Source of the DNA: an uncultured Duganella sp.
GTDB lineage: Bacteria > Pseudomonadota > Gammaproteobacteria > Burkholderiales > Burkholderiaceae
Length of the DNA stretch: 28,690 nucleotides
Assembly: GCA_946482635.1 (NCBI GenBank)
Contig: CAMLSG010000052.1
Location: 1 to 28,690 of the forward strand
Direction of reading: 5' to 3'
Shown in pieces: positions 8,598-16,766 of the stretch (positions within the stretch are counted from its first letter, which is position 1; each line of letters begins with the position of its first letter). The position numbers were made by a program, and so were the translations under genes. The notes beneath the pieces are model-generated. The model made no database searches, was not told the DNA's origin, and was given only the letters and a program-made list of their open reading frames with translations.

Positions 8598-9458
8598 ATG
8601 AAGCTTGCTCTTGCAGCTTTGCTGGTGGCGCCCGCGCTGGCGATGGCGCAGGCAGCCGATCCGCAGCCTGACGAACTGTTGCAAATTGCATTCCCGAAGT
8701 GGGCGGACGAGGAGGGCGGGCGTGTGCAGTCGATCCCGACCAGCGCCGCAACGCGTGGCTGGAATGCGAAGCAGGGCAAGAAGCGGAACGTCATCGTGAC
8801 GCCACGCCAGGTCGTGCGCGTTGCGCCCGACCGTATCGTGCTGCTGGCGACCATGACGCCGGCCGGTGACGGCGGCGAGCCGCAAGTCTCGCATGGCACG
8901 CCGGCCGGCCTTGCGGCCTATACCTTCAAGCCCGGCAAGGATGGCTGGAAGGTCGCCAAACGCCAGGAGCCATTTGCCCTGCAGGGCTTTGAGGGGCGGG
9001 CGCAGATGGCGCCTGTGGCCGTATCGGCGGCGTCGCAAGCGGTGCAAGTTACCTGGGGAAGCTGCTGGCAAGGACACTGCGTGGATGTTTTCGCGCTGTA
9101 TGCAATCGGCGTCGATGGGGTGAAAACACAGCCGCTTCTGCTGCAGAAAATTAAGGGCAACAACGTCTACTCGCGCCCCGATTGCGTCGATCGCCTGGGC
9201 GGCATCGTGCAAGGCCTGCAGCCTGCCGATCCAGCCTACGCCGACGAGAAAGTGCCGCCGGGCCAATGCTATGCCATCGAAGGCCGCTGGGATGTTACGG
9301 GCGCAAACGCGCTGACGCTGCGTTTCACGGGCGCGATGAGCAAGGCAGGCAAGGATGGCAATTCTCCCGCGCAGCGTGTCGACCAGGCGATGAAATTCGA
9401 ATTCCGTGGCGGACGCTACGTGCCCGCCTCCGGCAGCAATCCCATACCAGACGCATAA
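8598..9458 (+). CDS. Hypothetical secreted/periplasmic protein
   Basis: This 286-residue protein is not one I recognise. The ATG at 8598 is chosen because AGGAG at 8586-8590 lies 7 bases upstream and the protein then begins with a clean signal peptide (MKLALAALLVAPALAMAQA). An in-frame extension back to 8481 would overlap the previous gene and lose the signal peptide. The mature part has Gly/Lys-rich loops, repeated beta-like stretches and cysteines near residues 154-159 (SCWQGHC) that could form a disulphide. It precedes the VOC gene by 17 bases and is probably co-transcribed with it. Confidence 0.82.
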   Translation: MKLALAALLVAPALAMAQAADPQPDELLQIAFPKWADEEGGRVQSIPTSAATRGWNAKQGKKRNVIVTPRQVVRVAPDRIVLLATMTPAGDGGEPQVSHGTPAGLAAYTFKPGKDGWKVAKRQEPFALQGFEGRAQMAPVAVSAASQAVQVTWGSCWQGHCVDVFALYAIGVDGVKTQPLLLQKIKGNNVYSRPDCVDRLGGIVQGLQPADPAYADEKVPPGQCYAIEGRWDVTGANALTLRFTGAMSKAGKDGNSPAQRVDQAMKFEFRGGRYVPASGSNPIPDA

Positions 9459-9462
9459 ATCA

Positions 9463-9468
9463 AAGGAG
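9463..9468 (+). promoter_or_regulatory. Ribosome binding site that fixes a TTG start (VOC gene)
   Basis: AAGGAG stands 7 bases before the TTG at 9476. It is the best Shine-Dalgarno sequence in this stretch. It supports the TTG start over a frame running far back into the preceding gene. Confidence 0.75.
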
Positions 9469-9475
9469 ACAAACG

Positions 9476-9886
9476 TTGATCAAGATTCGCGAAATTGACC
9501 ACATCGTGCTGCGCGTCGTCGATGCCGACCGCATGATCCGCTTCTACACCGAAGTCCTTGGCTGCACCATCGAGCGCCGCCAGGACGAGATCGGCCTGAT
9601 CCAGCTGCGCGCCGGCAGCTCGCTGGTGGACCTGGTGCCGGTCGATAAGAAGCTGGGCATGATGGGCGGCGCCGCGCCGGGCAAGGAGGGCCGCAATGTC
9701 GACCATTTCTGTTTCCGCGTCGAGCCGTTTGACGAGGCGGCGATCCGCGCCCACCTGAGCGCGCATGATGTGGCGAATGGTCCGTCCGAATCGCGCTATG
9801 GCGCGGAAGGCGAGGGGCCGTCGATCTACGTCAACGACCCCGAAGGCAACACCGTCGAACTGCGCGGCGCGCCTTACGCGAGCTGA
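9476..9886 (+). CDS. VOC superfamily (glyoxalase/bleomycin-resistance/dioxygenase-like) protein
   Basis: This 136-residue protein with a TTG start reads MIKIREIDHIVLRVVDADRM at its N-terminus. The single-chain vicinal oxygen chelate fold is indicated by paired beta-alpha-beta modules with likely metal ligands His9 (IDHIVLRV), His77 (NVDHFCFRV) and Glu128 (GNTVELRG). FYTEVLGCTIERR and YVNDPEGNTVEL are standard VOC segments. Such proteins can be lactoylglutathione lyases, isomerases or resistance proteins; the substrate cannot be told from sequence. The stop codon (9884-9886) directly abuts the stop of the convergent FHA gene, leaving no space for a separate terminator. Confidence 0.93.
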   Translation: MIKIREIDHIVLRVVDADRMIRFYTEVLGCTIERRQDEIGLIQLRAGSSLVDLVPVDKKLGMMGGAAPGKEGRNVDHFCFRVEPFDEAAIRAHLSAHDVANGPSESRYGAEGEGPSIYVNDPEGNTVELRGAPYAS

Positions 9887-10864
9887 TTACTCGTCGTCGT
9901 CCTCGTCGTCTTTCTTGAGCTTCGAGGACTTGCGCGCTTCATCCGCAGCTGCTTTCAGCTTGGCTGCGTCGCCCATGAAATCATCCACGCTGTGGTCTTT
10001 GCTCTGGCGTACTTCAGGCGGCAGGATGACGGACATATAGAGCTCATCGCGCAGGCGGCCTGCGCCTTCGTAGTTGCGCATCAGGATCAAGCCGGAACCC
10101 AGGGCCAAAAACACGGCACAGGAAGTAATGAAGGCGCGTGGCTTGTGCGGCTTCACGGTGCGCAAGTGGTTGTAGATCATCGCCACCAGGATCAGCATCA
10201 CCACATGGTTGCCGTAGCGCGTGAACACTTCGGCCGACCAGGCATAGGCAAGCACGCTGCTCAAAGCTTTCCAGGCGCCTATCGCAACCAGCCCGCTGCC
10301 AAGGATGAACAGGTGGCGCCCGAGGCGCGCATGGCCGCCGAAAATGCGATTGGCCAGGGCCCAGACGCCGCTCCACACCATGCCGGCGCCAATGCCGGTG
10401 ACAATCACCAGCAGGTAGCGGATGGCCTGGAAGGCGCCGGTGTCGGACAGCGCTTCGGTCACGCCCACGAACAGCGCAATCAGCGCCATGCCGGCCAGCG
10501 CCGGCACGCCGCCTTCCCAGGCGTGCATGGTGGTGTCGGTGACCTCGGCTTCGACCGGGAATGCCGCGTCGCGCACGCGCAGGCGGGTGTGGCCGAGGCG
10601 GACCACGGTGGTGCCGTTGATCGGAACCGTGGCCTGGCGCTTGCCGTGCACCACGATGCCGTTCTGGCTGCCCAGGTCGCGCATTACGAGCGCGCCGTCT
10701 TCCGCCAGCTCCACTACGGCGTGGGTCGGGGCGGTATGCGCATCGTCGAGGATGAAATCGTTGTTGTAGCCGCGGCCGATGGTGATCGGCAGCTTGTCGA
10801 CGCGATGGCGATGCAGGACGTCGCCATTACGCGCCAGGGTCTCGATAAAGAAAGGGCCGTTCAT
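9887..10864 (-). CDS. FHA-domain multi-pass membrane protein
   Basis: This 325-residue protein has an N-terminal forkhead-associated domain (about residues 5-100). The phosphopeptide-binding signature is Gly30-Arg31 (ITIGRGYNND), Thr47-His48 in place of the more usual Ser-x-x-His, and SQNG at 66-69. After residue 115 come several hydrophobic helices, about five or six, and then a charged tail ending in KLKKDDEDDDE. The FHA domain would lie in the cytoplasm and read phosphothreonine marks. The start overlaps the stop of the upstream secreted protease by 4 bases (10861-10864), so the two are translationally coupled. I see no Ser/Thr kinase or phosphatase in the window. Partner and role are unknown. 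Confidence 0.9.
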   Translation of the reverse strand: MNGPFFIETLARNGDVLHRHRVDKLPITIGRGYNNDFILDDAHTAPTHAVVELAEDGALVMRDLGSQNGIVVHGKRQATVPINGTTVVRLGHTRLRVRDAAFPVEAEVTDTTMHAWEGGVPALAGMALIALFVGVTEALSDTGAFQAIRYLLVIVTGIGAGMVWSGVWALANRIFGGHARLGRHLFILGSGLVAIGAWKALSSVLAYAWSAEVFTRYGNHVVMLILVAMIYNHLRTVKPHKPRAFITSCAVFLALGSGLILMRNYEGAGRLRDELYMSVILPPEVRQSKDHSVDDFMGDAAKLKAAADEARKSSKLKKDDEDDDE

Positions 10865-12177
10865 TTCTTGCCCTCGCGCGCCAGCGATTCGAGGAAGGCG
10901 CGCGAGGCACGCAGGCCGTTTTCATACGAGACGCCACGGGCATCGAGGCGGCTTTGCAGGTTCATCTTGCCTTCGTCGGTGCTGGAGGTCAGCAGGGCGA
11001 AGTCGTACAGGCCGTCGAACTTGCGGTAGGCGCGCACGCACATCACGGCGCGCATCGGCAGGGTGCTGTTCTTGACGAATTGTTCGGTGCACATCGGGCC
11101 GGTCAGGCGCTTGTCCTTGTGGCTGCCGAAGCTCTCGTTCTTGAACGAATTACTGGACAGGACGGCGAAGCGTACTTCATCCAGTCCCGTGCTCTTCATG
11201 TACTGGTGCTGGATCTGCACCTGGCCGGTCTGCAGCGAACCGGAGACGAACAGCGAGGACTCCATCTGGCAGTTGGTGACTTCCACCTGGAAGGAATCGC
11301 GATCGTTGGAACGGCCCCAGCAGCGCATCTGTTCCGACTCGCGCACCGGCACGGAATACGGCCCCATGGCCTTGGCGGTCAGCGGCTTGGCCAGCAACTG
11401 GTCGATCATGGCCTTCTGGTGCACCAGCAGTTGCTGGGCGACGACGGCGGTGAAATCCTTCGGCGGCTTGGCTTCCGGATCGACTTTCTTCAGCAGCTCC
11501 TGCGCGTAGCGCGCCGGGACCAGGAAGGACACCAGTTCTCCGTCCAGGCGCTTGGAGACGTTGATGCCGGCTACCGCGCCGTCCACGGTCACGCTTGGGC
11601 CGCCGCTCATTCCGGCATTGATCGGGCCCGTGAACATCAGCTGCTCGTAGAAGCTGCGCGCGATCACGCCGTTGAATGAACCTTCGGAGATGGCAAAGCC
11701 CAGGTCGAGCGGATTGCCCAGCGAGTACAGGTACTGTCCTTGCGTCAGGGTGACCGGCTTGTCGCCCAGCTTGAAGTAGCCGGTGCCGTAGCGGTTGACG
11801 CGCACCACGGCCAGGTCGTGCAGCACGTCCACTGCCAGCAATTCGATGTTGCCGCGCTGGCCGGCGGTATCGACCCACTCGCCGGTGTAGGTATCCGGAT
11901 CGAGCGCGAACTGCGAAACGACGTGGTAATTGGTCAGCACCAGGTTGGAGGTGCCGACCAGGAAGCCGGAACCGACCGACGATTGGGTGCGGCCGGTTTT
12001 CAGCAGCGATCGTACCTGCAGCAGGTCGGCCTTGGCGGCGGAATAGAGTTTTTGCGCAGTGCTCGATGGTGTCGGCAGGGCGACTGCATCGGGGGCTTGG
12101 GCCGGAGCCTGCTGGGCGTTGGCTGCTGCGCAGCCCCAGGTCAAAGTCAGTAGTAATGCAAGTTTAGTGAATTTCAT
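10861..12177 (-). CDS. Secreted trypsin-like serine protease
   Basis: This 438-residue protein has a signal peptide (MKFTKLALLLTLTWGCAAANA, cut near residue 21) and an S1/DegP-like protease domain at about residues 60-230. The catalytic triad is complete: His85 in LTNYHVV, Asp121 in HDLAVVRV and Ser191 in GMSGGPSV. The oxyanion region GPINAGMSGGP is typical of S1C-like proteases. No PDZ domain is apparent. The C-terminal 200 residues have four cysteines and do not resemble a domain I know. It is predicted to act in the periplasm or envelope. It lies first in a two-gene unit with the FHA membrane protein, 31 bases downstream of ribA on the same strand. Confidence 0.92.
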   Translation of the reverse strand: MKFTKLALLLTLTWGCAAANAQQAPAQAPDAVALPTPSSTAQKLYSAAKADLLQVRSLLKTGRTQSSVGSGFLVGTSNLVLTNYHVVSQFALDPDTYTGEWVDTAGQRGNIELLAVDVLHDLAVVRVNRYGTGYFKLGDKPVTLTQGQYLYSLGNPLDLGFAISEGSFNGVIARSFYEQLMFTGPINAGMSGGPSVTVDGAVAGINVSKRLDGELVSFLVPARYAQELLKKVDPEAKPPKDFTAVVAQQLLVHQKAMIDQLLAKPLTAKAMGPYSVPVRESEQMRCWGRSNDRDSFQVEVTNCQMESSLFVSGSLQTGQVQIQHQYMKSTGLDEVRFAVLSSNSFKNESFGSHKDKRLTGPMCTEQFVKNSTLPMRAVMCVRAYRKFDGLYDFALLTSSTDEGKMNLQSRLDARGVSYENGLRASRAFLESLAREGKK

Positions 12178-12208
12178 CTAATCCTTCGACCCGGGGTGTG
12201 AGGCGGGG

Positions 12209-12862
12209 TTACAGTTCGCCGTCTTCGGCGGCTGGCGGGGTGACCGGGGTCATCATGTGCCCCAGCTTGAGCGCCTTGGTGTTCAGGTAGTGCTGGTTGA
12301 AGGCATTGCGGTTGACCAGCAGCGGCACCCGTTCGGCGACTTCGACGCCAAGGCTGCCCATGGCAGCGATCTTGCGCGGGTTGTTGGTCATCAGCTTCAG
12401 GCTCTTCACGCCGAACTGTTTCAGCATCGGTTCGACCAGGGCGTAGTTGCGCTGGTCCGGCTTGAAGCCCAGTTGTTCGTTGGCTTGCACGGTGTCGGCG
12501 CCTTGCTCTTGCAGGCGGTAGGCGCGCATCTTGTTGATCAGGCCAATGCCGCGGCCTTCCTGGCGCAGGTAAAGCAGCACGCCGCGGCCTTCTTCGGCGA
12601 TGCGTTTCAGCGCGCCTTCAAGCTGGGCGCCGCAGTCGCAGCGCTGGGAGAACAGCACGTCGCCGGTCAGGCATTCGGAATGGACGCGCGCCAGCACTGG
12701 CTCGCCATTGCCGATATCGCCCAGCACCATGGCCAGGTGTTCCTTGCCGGTGGCGTGTTCGACGAAGGCATGCAGCGTGAACTGGGCCCACGGCGTCGGC
12801 AGGGCGCACGAGGTGACGTAGTCCAGGTCTTCTTTTACCGGTTGTTCTGCTACGGGCTGCAT
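12209..12862 (-). CDS. ribA: GTP cyclohydrolase II
   Basis: This 217-residue enzyme catalyses the first step of riboflavin synthesis: GTP to 2,5-diamino-6-ribosylamino-4-pyrimidinone 5'-phosphate, formate and pyrophosphate. The zinc-binding cysteines are Cys64, Cys75 and Cys77 ([17 protein letters not shown]), matching the E. coli spacing. The RQEGRGIGL segment and MTNNPRKI are family signatures. It is about 20 residues longer than E. coli RibA, at both ends. No DHBP synthase domain is fused. The ribosome binding site is GAAAGAG just before the ATG. Its promoter must lie in or beside the fold-back repeat, whose edge is about 45 bases upstream. I see no FMN riboswitch. Confidence 0.97.
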   Translation of the reverse strand: MQPVAEQPVKEDLDYVTSCALPTPWAQFTLHAFVEHATGKEHLAMVLGDIGNGEPVLARVHSECLTGDVLFSQRCDCGAQLEGALKRIAEEGRGVLLYLRQEGRGIGLINKMRAYRLQEQGADTVQANEQLGFKPDQRNYALVEPMLKQFGVKSLKLMTNNPRKIAAMGSLGVEVAERVPLLVNRNAFNQHYLNTKALKLGHMMTPVTPPAAEDGEL

Positions 12863-12907
12863 GATGCTCTTTCAATCTTTGTATTGTGTAACCCTGCAAT
12901 CATAACA

Positions 12908-13037
12908 AAAACCCGGTAAATCTGGGTCAGACCCGCAGGGGCTGACCCACAACGGTCTCAGAGCCAGTGGTTGCTAAAACCGTTGGCCGCGCCGCAGACT
13001 GGGTCTGACCCTGCGGGTCAGACCCAGGTTTACCCGT

Positions 13038-13039
<2 letters not shown>
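12908..13039. repeat. Imperfect inverted repeat (fold-back element), copy 2
   Basis: This is a shorter, more diverged relative of the element at 4674-4872. The left end reads ACCCGGTAAATCTGGGTCAG and the right end, on the reverse strand, AACGGGTAAACCTGGGTCTG; both continue into GACCCGCAGGG. The 11-base palindrome GGGTC(T/A)GACCC occurs three times, at 12924-12934, 13001-13011 and 13015-13025. The inner CAACGGT at 12950-12956 pairs with ACCGTTG at 12979-12985. The right edge overlaps the stop codon of the pirin gene (13038-13040). The left edge is about 45 bases upstream of the ribA start. The same outer block and the same inner CAACGGTCTC occur in copy 1 in the same order. Confidence 0.92.
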
Positions 13040-13736
<697 letters not shown>

Positions 13737-13751
13737 GTTTATCTCCTTGTG

Positions 13752-13840
13752 CGATAATTTCGATCAGATGTTTCACAGTATAGGGGCGCTTTATCGTGTT
13801 AAAAAGCGAATAATTTGCCTGTTTATGATCGAAAAAATCG
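13752..13840. promoter_or_regulatory. Paired operator-like inverted repeats between pirin and LysR genes
   Basis: CGATAATTTCGATCA at 13752-13766 and TGATCGAAAAAATCG at 13826-13840 are reverse complements at 13 of 15 positions. A second, inner pair is CGCTTT at 13787-13792 with AAAGCG at 13803-13808. The outer sites sit next to the start codons of the two divergent genes; the right one ends one base before the LysR ATG. The arrangement suits autoregulation by LysR and control of the pirin gene. Function is inferred from position and symmetry. Confidence 0.6.
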
Positions 13841-13841
13841 A

Positions 13842-14780
13842 ATGCTCAGATTAAGCCTGGAAGCCTTGCAGATCGTGGACGCCATCGACCGTGGCGGCTC
13901 CTTTGCCGCCGCTGCGCGGGAGCTGTACCGCGTGCCCTCGACCATTTCCTACACCGTCGGCAAGCTGGAAGAGGAGCTTGGCGTGCAGGTTTTCGAACGC
14001 TTCGGGCCGCGCGTTGAACTGACGCCGGCCGGCCACGAGTTGCTGAAAGAAGGGCGCTACCTGCTGAAGGCGGCGGGCGACCTGGAACAGCGGGTCCGGC
14101 GCGTGGCTTCGGGCTGGGAAACGGAGCTGTCCGTGGGGCTCGACTCCATGTTCGGCTCTGCCGTGCTGGCGCCCGACGTGCAGGCCTTTTACGAAGTGAC
14201 GCAGCAAACCCGCCTGCGCCTGGTGCAGGAAACACTGGGCGGCAGCTGGGAAGCCTTGCTGGACCGGCGAGTGGATATCGTGGTCGGCGCGCCGGGCGAC
14301 GGTCCGGCCGGCGGCGGCTATGTTTCGGAGCCGATCGGCCAGTTGAAATGGGTGTTTGCGGTCGCGCCGCAGCATCCGCTGGCCCAGGTGCAGGGCCGGC
14401 TGGGGCGCAACGAACTGCAGCGCCACCGCGCGATCGCCACCGCCGATTCGGCTCGCATGCTGGCACCGCGCACGGTGGGCCTGGTACTCGGGCAGGACAC
14501 GCTGACCGTGCCGACCATGCAGGCCAAGTTCGATTACCAGCTGGCGGGCCTGGGTTTCGGCTTCCTGCCCGAGCGCTGTGCGCGAGAAGCGATTGCGGCC
14601 GGCCTGCTGGTCGAGAAGGACGTCGAAGAGCCGAAGCCGGACGAAACCTTCTACCTGGCGTGGCGCAGTGGTGAATCCGGGGCGGCCTTGCGCTGGTGGC
14701 AGCAGCGCATGGCCGATCCGGGCCTGTTTGACCGGCTTTGCTGTCATCTGCCGAGTGTGACAGGTACTCTGGCTCCATAA
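13842..14780 (+). CDS. LysR family transcriptional regulator
   Basis: This 312-residue regulator has a winged helix-turn-helix at about residues 4-62 (LEALQIVDAIDRGGSFAAAA, then VPSTISYTVGKLEEELGVQV) and a periplasmic-binding-protein-like effector domain after residue 88. The ATG at 13842 is preferred because the protein then begins at the usual place, two or three residues before the DNA-binding helix. An in-frame TTG at 13815 would add 9 residues. The Shine-Dalgarno sequence is weak. The gene is divergent from the pirin gene, which it probably controls, and precedes the GST-like gene on the same strand. The effector is unknown. Confidence 0.93.
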   Translation: MLRLSLEALQIVDAIDRGGSFAAAARELYRVPSTISYTVGKLEEELGVQVFERFGPRVELTPAGHELLKEGRYLLKAAGDLEQRVRRVASGWETELSVGLDSMFGSAVLAPDVQAFYEVTQQTRLRLVQETLGGSWEALLDRRVDIVVGAPGDGPAGGGYVSEPIGQLKWVFAVAPQHPLAQVQGRLGRNELQRHRAIATADSARMLAPRTVGLVLGQDTLTVPTMQAKFDYQLAGLGFGFLPERCAREAIAAGLLVEKDVEEPKPDETFYLAWRSGESGAALRWWQQRMADPGLFDRLCCHLPSVTGTLAP

Positions 14781-14813
14781 AATCCATCATTCCTGGATCT
14801 TTGTTGGAGCCAG
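14769..14813. other. Nested inverted repeats after the LysR gene
   Basis: CTGGCTCCA at 14769-14777 and TGGAGCCAG at 14805-14813 are perfect reverse complements. Between them ATCCA and TGGAT form a smaller pair. The left arm is inside the end of the LysR coding region. There is no T-tract, so it is not a standard intrinsic terminator. It may be an mRNA hairpin that limits read-through into the GST-like gene. Confidence 0.5.
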
Positions 14814-14856
14814 GTCGCGGCGCAAACTATCCCTGACAACATCGAAAGGGATTGCC

Positions 14857-15393
14857 ATGCTGGACTTCTACTACGTCGCGACACCCCAAGGGCAGCAATT
14901 GCTGATGTTCCTGGAAGAGACCGGATTGCCATTCCGCCGTATTCCCAAGGCGAAATCGCTGGCGATCGTCGACCACTGGCCGATGGATGCCGGCGCACCG
15001 CTGCCTCTGCAGGAATCGGGCGCCATGCTGCTCTACCTGGCGGAAAAGTCGGGCTTCGGCATGCCGGCCGGCATGCGCGCGAGGGCGGAAGTGCGACAGT
15101 GGCTGTTCTGGCAGAAGGCGTTCGAATGCCAGGGTAACGAAACCGCTGAATTGTTCGGTGCGCTCGACAGGCAGCTTGCTGGCCGGGCCTACCTCTGCGG
15201 CGAGCAGTATTCGGTGGCCGATATCGCTTGCTTCCCCTGGGTCAGTGCACGCGGCGCCTACCTGGCCGCCTATCCCAGCCTGGCGCGCTGGTTCCATTCA
15301 GTGAGCCAGCGTCCGGCCACGCAGCGCGCCTATGGCGCCCCGGACCGCGTGGCGCTGGCTGAAGGCGAAGCACTGGCTGGGGTGTTGCCATGA
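14857..15393 (+). CDS. Glutathione S-transferase-like protein, internally shortened
   Basis: This 178-residue protein resembles the YfcG/YghU-type GSTs: the N-terminus FYYVATPQGQQLLMFLEETG, then AIVDHWPMDAGAPLPLQESG with the Ser of the glutathione-binding ESGA motif, LLYLAEKSG, RQWLFWQKAF, and SVADIACFPWV in the C-terminal domain. The usual length is 200-230 residues. Compared with my memory of that group, about 15-20 residues are missing between the second strand and AIVDH, including the cis-proline normally found there (IPAIVDH reads SLAIVDH here). A further 30 or so are missing after the WQ helix. The frame is open and a GAAAGGG ribosome binding site precedes the ATG. It overlaps the transporter start by 4 bases. 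Catalytic competence is doubtful. Confidence 0.85.
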   Translation: MLDFYYVATPQGQQLLMFLEETGLPFRRIPKAKSLAIVDHWPMDAGAPLPLQESGAMLLYLAEKSGFGMPAGMRARAEVRQWLFWQKAFECQGNETAELFGALDRQLAGRAYLCGEQYSVADIACFPWVSARGAYLAAYPSLARWFHSVSQRPATQRAYGAPDRVALAEGEALAGVLP

Positions 15394-16301
15394 GGCGCGC
15401 GGATGCGGGGAGCATGCTGTCGGTGGCGGCAATCTGGGGCGCGTCTTACTTGTTCATCCGCGTCGGTGCGCCCGAGTTTGGCGCGGCGGCGATGGGCGGG
15501 GTGCGGGCGGTGGCGGCGGCCTTGCTGCTGTTGCCGCTGCTGCTGTGGCGCGGCCAGCTGGCTGCGTTGCGCAAGCACTGGCGCGGCATCAGCTTTGTCG
15601 GCGTGACCAATGCGGCGCTGCCGTTCCTGCTGTTCAATTTCGCGGCGCTGACGATCCCGGCCGGGCTGTCGTCCATCCTGAGCGCGACCACGCCCTTGTT
15701 CGCGGCCCTGATCGGCGCCATCTGGCTGGGCGAACGCCTGACCCTGACCCGCATGGCCGGCTTGTCGCTGGGCTTTGGCGGCGTGGTGCTGCTGGTGGCG
15801 GGCAAGCTGCATTTCCTACCGCAACAGGACATGCTGCGCACGGTACTGGCGTCGCTCGCTTGCCTGGCGGCGACTCTGCTGTATGGGATTTCGGGCAATT
15901 TCAGCAAGCGCTACCTGGCCGAAGCGCCGCCGCTGGCGGTGGCAACGGGCAGCCAGATGGTCGCTGCCGTGCTGCTGGCCGGCCCGGCATTGGCGCTGTG
16001 GCCAGCGGAAGCGCCATCGGCCAAGGCCTGGGGCGCGGTGCTGGCGCTGGCTGCTTTGTGCACGACCTTTGCGTATGTGTTGTTCTTCGGACTGATTGCG
16101 CGGCTCGGCGCGAGCAAGGCGATGAGCGCCCTGTTCCTGATCCCGGCGTTTGGCGTGCTGTGGGGCTGCCTGTTCCTGGGGGAGACGTTCTCGCTGCAGA
16201 TGGGAGTGAGCTGCCTGGTGATCCTCGCGGGTTGCGCGCTGACCACCGGGCTGGTGGAACCGTCGCGCTGGACGGTCCCGTTCATGACTAAACGCGCTTA
16301 A
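15390..16301 (+). CDS. EamA/DMT superfamily transporter
   Basis: This 303-residue membrane protein has the two-repeat EamA layout (about ten TM helices). The first half contains AAIWGASYLFIRVG and LSSILSATTPLFAALIGAIW, and the second half ALCTTFAYVLFFGLI and LFLIPAFGVLWGCLFLGE. The LGE motifs after each repeat (WLGERL, FLGETF) are typical of metabolite exporters of the drug/metabolite transporter superfamily. The ATG overlaps the GST-like stop (ATGA), so the two are co-translated. Substrate unknown. Its stop overlaps the stop of the convergent KGG gene by three bases of shared sequence (TTAA at 16298-16301). Confidence 0.93.
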   Translation: MRRADAGSMLSVAAIWGASYLFIRVGAPEFGAAAMGGVRAVAAALLLLPLLLWRGQLAALRKHWRGISFVGVTNAALPFLLFNFAALTIPAGLSSILSATTPLFAALIGAIWLGERLTLTRMAGLSLGFGGVVLLVAGKLHFLPQQDMLRTVLASLACLAATLLYGISGNFSKRYLAEAPPLAVATGSQMVAAVLLAGPALALWPAEAPSAKAWGAVLALAALCTTFAYVLFFGLIARLGASKAMSALFLIPAFGVLWGCLFLGETFSLQMGVSCLVILAGCALTTGLVEPSRWTVPFMTKRA

Positions 16302-16639
16302 CGCTTGTCATCGTTTTTGTGGCTTTGGCGGCCGGCTTCGGCATGCTGTTCAGGCGTGCCGCCGCGGGTGCCGCCACCACTGCCGCCGCTACCGCTTTGA
16401 CGGCTGCCCGATTCGGAGGAACCGGACTGGCGGTTGCCGTCATTTTTGTGGCTCATGCTGCCGGCCTTGCGTGCTTCTTCCGAGGTGAACTCGTGCGCAT
16501 TGCCCGATGCATGGGCTGCCTTGCCGCCTTCGCTGGCGATCTCACGCTGGCGTTCCGGGTCCATCGAAGCGAAGCCACGGTTGCTGGTATCGCCCGACTG
16601 TTTGTTCCCGCCGCGGTTGTCTTGATTACTGGATGCCAT
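16298..16639 (-). CDS. KGG-repeat stress-induced hydrophilic protein
   Basis: This 113-residue, very hydrophilic, Gly/Ser/Asn/Lys-rich protein has three degenerate KGG units. They lie at residues 22-43 (GFASMDPERQREIASEGGKA), 50-65 (FTSEEARKAGSMSHKN) and 94-110 (TPEQHAEAGRQSHKND). The first unit is the classic form seen in E. coli YciG and the con-10-like stress proteins. It has no TM segment and is probably disordered. The start at 16639 is chosen because GGGAG lies 6 bases before it; an ATG two codons upstream would almost touch the ribosome binding site. Such proteins are commonly induced in stationary phase or desiccation. That regulation is inferred from the family. Confidence 0.9.
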   Translation of the reverse strand: MASSNQDNRGGNKQSGDTSNRGFASMDPERQREIASEGGKAAHASGNAHEFTSEEARKAGSMSHKNDGNRQSGSSESGSRQSGSGGSGGGTRGGTPEQHAEAGRQSHKNDDKR

Positions 16640-16766
16640 GATCATCTCCCATTTCGGTTCGAGGAGTCGTCATGGTAGGCGCGGCAGGGAGCCCAATTAA
16701 TCAGAACACGCTACCAGACTTTGTAGGACAATGGCTCATTGAAAAGTAACTTTTTCGAGGCAGGCC

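Noticed and set aside
12863..12907. FMN riboswitch upstream of ribA
   Set aside because: The space is too short and no RFN-element segments are visible.
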